From: Thermaceae bacterium
GTDB taxonomy: Bacteria > Deinococcota > Deinococci > Deinococcales > Marinithermaceae
Direction of reading: 5' to 3'
DNA: 7,960 bases
Assembly (NCBI GenBank): GCA_015490435.1
Contig: WFXV01000221.1
Coordinates: 1 to 7,960, forward strand
Under the pieces are notes generated by a model, which saw only the letters and a program-made list of their open reading frames with translations, was not told where the DNA came from and did no database searches. A program made the position numbers and the translations under genes. Positions 5,860-7,960 of the stretch are shown here, piece after piece; position 1 is the first letter of the stretch, and each line of letters begins with the position of its first letter.

Positions 5860-6494
5860 AGCTCGAGGTAAAACCCCGCGTCGCGGTAGGTGAGAGCCTC
5901 GGCGACGTGGGCCTCCTCCACCCGCTCGCTTCCCGCGAGATCGGCGATCGTGCGGGAAACCCGGAGCACCCGGTCGTAGGCCCGGCCGGTGAGGAGGAGC
6001 TTTTTGGCGGCGGCAAGAAGAAGGCTTTCCGCTCCCGGGGTGAGCGCGGCCACCTTGGAAAGTTCCTTTGGGCCGAGAAGGCCGTTTGGCTTGCCCTGGC
6101 GGGCTTGCATCCGCGCTCGGGCGGCGGCCACCCGGGCGGCGATCTTCTCGCTCGGCTCGCCCTCGGGGGCGCGGGCGAGCTCTTCCGGAAGGAGCCTCGG
6201 CACCTCGACCAGGAGGTCGAAGCGGTCGAGCAGGGGGCCCGAGATCTTCGAACGGTAGTGGCGGATCTGGTGGGGGCTGCAGGTGCAGGTGCGCTCGGGG
6301 TCGCCGTACCAGCCGCAGGGGCAGGGGTTCATCGCCGCCACCAGGAGGAAGCGGGCGGGGAAGGAAAAGCTCGCCCGGGCACGGGCGATCGTCACCACGC
6401 CGTCCTCGAGCGGCTGGCGCAGGACCTCGAGCGCGCGCCGGGAGAACTCAGGGAGCTCGTCGAGGAAGAGGACGCCCCGGTGGGCCAGGCTCAC
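5856..6494 (-). CDS. comM: ComM C-terminal fragment (Walker B to C-terminal domain)
   Basis: 212 residues if translation restarts at the GTG at 6492-6494, which overlaps the TGA of the upstream fragment. Visible parts: SLAHRGVLFLDELPEF with Walker B LFLDE at 9-13; FLLVAAMNP with the sensor-1 Asn; a CPCG...CTC cysteine cluster, probably zinc-binding; SGPLLDRFD with the arginine-finger region; and the C-terminal Mg-chelatase helical domain (YDRVLRVSRTIADLAG and following). All catalytic features of this half are preserved, so any decay is recent. No strong Shine-Dalgarno precedes the GTG, so coupled reinitiation is possible but unproven. Confidence 0.85.
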   Translation of the reverse strand: MSLAHRGVLFLDELPEFSRRALEVLRQPLEDGVVTIARARASFSFPARFLLVAAMNPCPCGWYGDPERTCTCSPHQIRHYRSKISGPLLDRFDLLVEVPRLLPEELARAPEGEPSEKIAARVAAARARMQARQGKPNGLLGPKELSKVAALTPGAESLLLAAAKKLLLTGRAYDRVLRVSRTIADLAGSERVEEAHVAEALTYRDAGFYLEL

Positions 6495-7348
6495 CTCGCC
6501 CGCGCTCCGCCGCCCACCAGCCCCACCTCGGAGACGGTGTGGTGGGGGGCGCGAAAGGGCGGCCTTCGGGGCAGGCCCCGGCTCGGCACCCCGGCGGCGG
6601 AGCGGATCTTCAGGACTTCCATCGCCTCCTCCTGGGTGAGGTCGGGGAGGATGCCGGGGAGCCGGCGGGCGATCATCGTCTTGCCCGAGCCCGGGCTGCC
6701 GCTCATCAAGAGGTGGTGGAACCCGGCGGCGGCGATCTCGGCCGCCCGGCGGGCCTTGGCCTGGCCTTTGAGGTCGGCGAAATCGGGGTAGGTCTCCGCC
6801 TCCTCGCCGCCCTCGGGGCGAGCAGGTGCGATTTCGGCCTCGCCCTTCAAGAAAGCAAGCGCTTCCTCCAGGCTCTCTACCGGATAGGCCTCGACCCCCT
6901 CGACGAGCGCCGCCTCCCGGGCGGTGGCTTGGGGCAAGAGGAGCTTTTTCGGGCCTTCTGCTTTTGCCGCGAGCGCCATGTTCACCCCGCCTGGCACCGG
7001 CCGCACCTCGCCCCCGAGGCCGAGCTCGCCGGCGATGGCGTAGCCCTCCAGGGCCTCAAGCGGCAACACCCCCTGGGCCGCGAGCAGCGCCAGGGCGATC
7101 GGCAGGTCAAAGCGCGGGCCCTCTTTCTTGAGGTCGGCGGGGGCGAGGTTCACCACCACCCGGGCCTGGGGGTAGGGAAGGCCGGCGTTTTTGATCGCGG
7201 CCCGCACCCGGTCCCGGGACTCGTTGACAGCAGCGTCGGGCAGGCCGACGACGCTGTAGGAGGGAAGCCCCGGGCTGACGTCGGCCTCGACCCAGACCGG
7301 CACCGCCTCCAGGCCCCAAAGGGCGAAGGTCCGCGCCTTGGCCAGCAT
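6491..7348 (-). CDS. comM: ComM N-terminal fragment (ChlI-like domain and Walker A)
   Basis: 285 residues. The N-terminal domain (about 1-165) has the Lon-protease-like fold known as the ChlI subunit domain, with SYSVVGLPDAAVNESRDRVR at 30-49, NLAPADLKKEGPRFDLP at 67-83 and GELGLGGEVRPVPG at 107-120. The AAA+ domain begins near 188 (DFADLKGQAKARRAAEIAAAG), with Walker A GSPGSGKT at 217-224 and FRAPHHTVSEVGLVGGG at 265-281, then four off-frame residues and the stop. On its own it could bind nucleotide but lacks Walker B, sensor 1 and the arginine finger. The ATG at 7348 has a TAGGCT box exactly 6 nt upstream, consistent with a leaderless mRNA. Confidence 0.85.
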   Translation of the reverse strand: MLAKARTFALWGLEAVPVWVEADVSPGLPSYSVVGLPDAAVNESRDRVRAAIKNAGLPYPQARVVVNLAPADLKKEGPRFDLPIALALLAAQGVLPLEALEGYAIAGELGLGGEVRPVPGGVNMALAAKAEGPKKLLLPQATAREAALVEGVEAYPVESLEEALAFLKGEAEIAPARPEGGEEAETYPDFADLKGQAKARRAAEIAAAGFHHLLMSGSPGSGKTMIARRLPGILPDLTQEEAMEVLKIRSAAGVPSRGLPRRPPFRAPHHTVSEVGLVGGGARAR

Positions 7349-7354
7349 GAATAC

Positions 7355-7360
7355 AGCCTA
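7355..7360 (-). promoter_or_regulatory. Candidate -10 box (TAGGCT) for leaderless comM
   Basis: TAGGCT fits TAnnnT, and exactly 6 nt (GTATTC) separate it from the comM ATG, placing +1 on the start codon. The inverted repeat at 7361-7376 fills the spacer just upstream, and no -35 match is visible. Confidence 0.45.
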
Positions 7361-7376
7361 CCGGGGGAACCCCCGG
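7361..7376. repeat. GC-only inverted repeat between divergent promoters
   Basis: CCGGGGG-AA-CCCCCGG: perfect 7-bp arms around a 2-nt centre. It abuts the comM -10 box (7355-7360) and lies 11 bp upstream of the hydrolase -10 box (7388-7393), so a bound protein could cover the spacer or -35 zone of both promoters. It has no U tract and lies between 5' ends, so it is not a terminator. A role as operator is inference. Confidence 0.5.
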
Positions 7377-7387
7377 GGCGTGGTTCG

Positions 7388-7393
7388 TATAAC
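7388..7393 (+). promoter_or_regulatory. -10 box (TATAAC) for leaderless hydrolase mRNA
   Basis: TATAAC matches TATAAT at five of six bases and ends 7 nt before the ATG at 7401. Transcription would therefore start at or 1 nt before the start codon. CTGAGGC before the ATG contains only a weak GAGG. No TTGACA-like -35 is visible. Confidence 0.5.
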
Positions 7394-7400
7394 CTGAGGC

Positions 7401-7960
7401 ATGGAGGAGCGGGTTTTTAAGAGGGAGGGCGTGCGCCTTCGGGCGCGCGTCTGGCCGGGAGAACGAGCAAGGCTTCCGGTGGTCTTCCTCCCCGGGTTTT
7501 TGGGCCCGCCGGAGGCCTACCGGGAGGAGGCCCGCGCCCTCGGCCCCCGCCCGGTCGCCGCGCTCGGGCTCCGGGGAAGCCCGGGGTGCGGAGCGCCGGA
7601 GCGGGGCTGGACCTTCGAGGACTTTCTCGCCGACCTCGTCTTTCTGGCCGAGCGGCTGGACTTTCCCCGGTTTCTACTTTCCGCCTACTCCGCGAACGTG
7701 CCGCTCGCCCTGGCCTACGCCGCCCGGCACCCGGAGCGGGTGCGGGGGCTTTTGCTGATCGATTACCCGCCCCGCGTTCGAAGACCGGGGGCGGACTGGG
7801 TCCGGCGGATGCGAAAGGCCCGGCTGGACCTGCCGGAGGCCGCCCTTTGGGGGATCCACGCCGAGTTCGGCCCCTTCGACGCGGGTCCGCTCCTGTCGCG
7901 GGTGCGGGTGCCGGTGCTCGTTCTGCGGGGCAACCCCGAGCGGGGCGGCCGGCTCGACGA
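7401..7960 (+). CDS. Alpha/beta-hydrolase fold protein, 5' part
   Basis: 186 codons are visible before the window ends; a full protein would be about 220-260 residues. It begins MEERVFKREGVRLRARVWPG. The alpha/beta-hydrolase layout follows: strand and oxyanion loop VVFLPGFLGPPEAY (27-40), ALGLRGSPGCG (54-64, the usual 'D-x-RG-x-G-S' loop), the nucleophile-elbow region FLLSAYSANVPLALAYAARHPERVRGLLLID, and VRVPVLVLRGNPE near the visible end. Ser97 sits where the catalytic serine belongs, but the elbow is A-Y-S-A-N instead of G-x-S-x-G. Activity and substrate are unknown; an esterase or lactonase would be ordinary for the fold, and a catalytically altered member is possible. There is no signal peptide. 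It is divergent from comM with a 52-nt gap. Confidence 0.82.
   Translation, partial: MEERVFKREGVRLRARVWPGERARLPVVFLPGFLGPPEAYREEARALGPRPVAALGLRGSPGCGAPERGWTFEDFLADLVFLAERLDFPRFLLSAYSANVPLALAYAARHPERVRGLLLIDYPPRVRRPGADWVRRMRKARLDLPEAALWGIHAEFGPFDAGPLLSRVRVPVLVLRGNPERGGRLD

Larger units (their letters stand above)
5856..7348 (-). pseudogene. comM: comM (Mg-chelatase-like AAA+ helicase), split by frameshift
   Basis: The two halves together give about 497 residues, the usual ComM/YifB length. ComM is a hexameric AAA+ branch-migration helicase that helps integrate imported DNA during natural transformation. The reading frame breaks just after VGGG in the block that in homologues reads like GGGxxPxPGExSLAH. 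Here the first frame reads GGGARAR and stops, while GEVSLAHRG continues one base back in the -1 frame. Only 5 nt lie between the last GGG codon and the GE codons where about 15 are expected, which suggests a 10-nt deletion in a GCGC-rich tract. The break separates Walker A from Walker B. It could be a true inactivation, an assembly collapse, or a tolerated split, since the stop and a GTG overlap (GTGA). Confidence 0.85.

Noticed and set aside
6485..6505. Programmed -1 ribosomal frameshift in comM
   Set aside because: No X-XXY-YYZ-type slippery heptamer is present, and shifting would still leave the conserved PxPGE loop three residues short. A deletion explains both the frame and the missing codons.
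6068..7420. A 450-codon plus-strand open frame opposite comM
   Set aside because: It is a repetitive Gly/Arg/Pro-rich translation antisense to well-recognised comM motifs, a GC-rich artefact.
1..7960. A defence system, CRISPR array, tRNA/rRNA gene or other multi-gene novel system
   Set aside because: No repeat-spacer pattern, no tRNA-like cloverleaf and no defence-type protein motifs were seen; the recognisable genes are mainly housekeeping.

Overview
The window is very GC-rich (mostly about 70% by eye, with one mutS2 stretch counting to 78%), gene-dense and bacterial. The gene set (rlmN, mutS2 with a Smr domain, an EmrE-like SMR exporter, a secreted glycerophosphodiesterase, comM), a bias toward Arg, Glu and Leu, and -10 boxes sitting directly against start codons all suggest a thermophilic Deinococcota bacterium, perhaps of the Thermaceae. 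That assignment is inference, because no rRNA or other marker gene is present.

Layout. 1-204: the 3' end of an IS256-family (Mutator) insertion sequence, made of the last 56 transposase codons plus the right terminal repeat. 205-308: a relatively AT-rich spacer without a credible gene. 309-1702 (minus): a two-gene unit, a DUF2853-type small protein followed by rlmN, joined by an ATGA overlap and served by a TATAAT box. 1752-4377 (minus): smr then mutS2. 4376-5859 (plus): a secreted glycerophosphodiester phosphodiesterase, then a small lipoprotein of unknown function. 5856-7348 (minus): comM, broken inside its AAA+ domain by what looks like a 10-nt deletion. From 7401 (plus): the start of an alpha/beta hydrolase that runs off the window.

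The packing is extreme. The smr and phosphodiesterase start codons overlap head to head in one CATG palindrome, and the lipoprotein and comM stop codons overlap tail to tail in one CTAG palindrome. Several starts (smr, comM, the hydrolase, probably mutS2) have a -10-like hexamer about 6-10 nt upstream and no clear Shine-Dalgarno sequence, which fits leaderless or nearly leaderless mRNAs.

Functionally this is a housekeeping region: rRNA/tRNA methylation (RlmN), recombination and ribosome quality control (MutS2), cation efflux (SMR), extracytoplasmic phospholipid-headgroup turnover (GDPD) and DNA uptake processing (ComM). I found no defence system, CRISPR array, RNA gene or novel multi-gene system. 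The observations most worth following are the split comM with its GTGA stop/start coupling, the overlapping divergent starts, the palindrome between comM and the hydrolase, and the atypical nucleophile elbow of the hydrolase.
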